A stretch of DNA of 6,883 bases from Verrucomicrobiales bacterium (GTDB taxonomy: Bacteria > Verrucomicrobiota > Verrucomicrobiia > Methylacidiphilales > JAAUTS01): the NCBI GenBank assembly GCA_031279715.1, contig JAITHY010000047.1, forward strand, positions 1-6,883, given 5' to 3'. Below the pieces are notes generated by a model that searched no databases, was not told the origin of the DNA, and was given only the letters and a program-made list of their open reading frames with translations. A program made the translations under genes and the position numbers. Shown here in pieces: positions 6,289 through 6,883 of the stretch (the stretch's first letter is position 1; each line of letters begins with the position of its first letter).

Positions 6289-6883
6289 ATGATGCGATCG
6301 CACACGCACATTTGGGACGCCGCCGATGCCGGGGAACGCCTGGACAAGGCGCTGGCGGCGCGGCTGGCATTGTCGCGGACGCGGGTGCAGGAATTGTTGC
6401 GGCAGGGGTTGGTCACGCTCAGCGGGGCGCCGCTGACGGCGAAGTCGAGGCCGGGTGTGGGTGCGGAGGTCATTGTCAGCGAGCCGGAATTGCGACCGCT
6501 GACGCTGACGGCGAAAGACTTGCCGCTGGAGATTTTATTTGAGGACGGGCACATGCTGGTGCTTAACAAAATGCCCGGCATGGTGGTGCATCCCGCCGCC
6601 GGTCATCATGACGACACGCTGGTTTCCGCGCTTCTGTTTCATTGCCGCGGCAAACTTTCCGGCATCAACGGCGTCGAGCGTCCCGGCATCGTGCACCGGC
6701 TGGACAAGGACACCAGCGGCGTGCTGGTCGTGGCGAAGGACGACGCGGCGCATCAACATTTGTCCGCGCAATTCAAGGCGCGGGAGACGGAAAAATATTA
6801 CGCCGCGTGGGTCTCACCCCCGCCGTCAGCGCCCATTGGCACATGGACGGCGAACATCGGCCGGCATCCGGTTCACCGTCAGC
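6289..6883 (+). CDS. RluD-family 23S rRNA pseudouridine synthase (5' part, cut by window end)
   Basis: The frame is open from ATG 6289 to the window edge (198 codons), and an in-frame TAA at 6280-6282 fixes the start to 6289 or the next codon (ATG 6292). Residues about 15-65 form an S4 RNA-binding domain (ERLDKALAARLALSRTRVQ, then VTLSG). After it come the RluA/RluD catalytic-domain signatures: ILFEDGHMLVLNKMPGMVVHP (82-102) and GIVHRLDKDTSGVLVVAK (133-150). The predicted nucleophile is D139 of HRLDKDTSG. These enzymes isomerise uridine to pseudouridine in large-subunit rRNA; RluD acts at helix 69. RluC or another family member cannot be excluded, because target specificity is not readable from this part. 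No clear Shine-Dalgarno is present. Six copies of the iterated GTCAGC/GCTGAC word lie within this fragment, two of them in tandem at 6498-6509. Confidence 0.9.
   Translation, partial: MMRSHTHIWDAADAGERLDKALAARLALSRTRVQELLRQGLVTLSGAPLTAKSRPGVGAEVIVSEPELRPLTLTAKDLPLEILFEDGHMLVLNKMPGMVVHPAAGHHDDTLVSALLFHCRGKLSGINGVERPGIVHRLDKDTSGVLVVAKDDAAHQHLSAQFKARETEKYYAAWVSPPPSAPIGTWTANIGRHPVHRQ

Overview
The window reads as a chromosomal segment of a GC-rich Gram-negative-type bacterium. I favour Verrucomicrobiota (Pedosphaera/Limisphaera-like). The grounds are a one-gene class II pseudopilin with an RGFTLIELLVVV-type N terminus, a Ser/Thr kinase with a zinc-ribbon start and a tail anchor, and housekeeping genes packed with short gaps. 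The phylum is an inference from style, not from a marker gene.

Layout. Positions 1-36 are the last codons of an OmpR/PhoB-type response regulator. They are followed by its PhoR-like PAS histidine kinase (47-1237). A 250-bp gap then holds a good -35 element and a SAM-I (S-box) riboswitch (about 1323-1446), which leads into a three-gene operon: a threonine-synthase-like PLP enzyme (1488-2723), a CysO-like sulfur-carrier protein ending in Gly-Gly (2733-3008), and a small stand-alone NIL-domain protein (3018-3266). queA (3267-4274) converges on this operon stop-to-stop with no spacer. A 117-bp divergent promoter region separates queA from a pseudopilin gene (4392-5051), which ends in a textbook rho-independent terminator. 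A membrane-anchored Ser/Thr kinase (5130-6200, minus strand) and a 5' fragment of an RluD-family pseudouridine synthase (6289 to the window end) complete the segment.

How the genes work together. The riboswitch operon is the most interesting functional unit. A SAM sensor controls a PLP enzyme of the O-phosphohomoserine-using fold together with a thiocarboxylate-type sulfur carrier and a NIL protein, a domain otherwise found in methionine importers and in archaeal homocysteine formation. This suggests a protein-thiocarboxylate route to homocysteine or methionine, in which the 'threonine synthase' may really be a sulfur-transferring enzyme. The two-component pair at the left edge, queA, the pseudopilin, the kinase and the pseudouridine synthase look like independent neighbours.

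Overlying all genes and gaps is a highly iterated short word, GTCAGC/GCTGAC, usually within ACCGTCAGCG. I counted 41 copies by hand, about one per 168 bp, in both orientations, in all reading frames, inside the riboswitch and next to start and stop codons. This is about ten times what base composition would give, and I regard it as a genome-level signal of unknown purpose.
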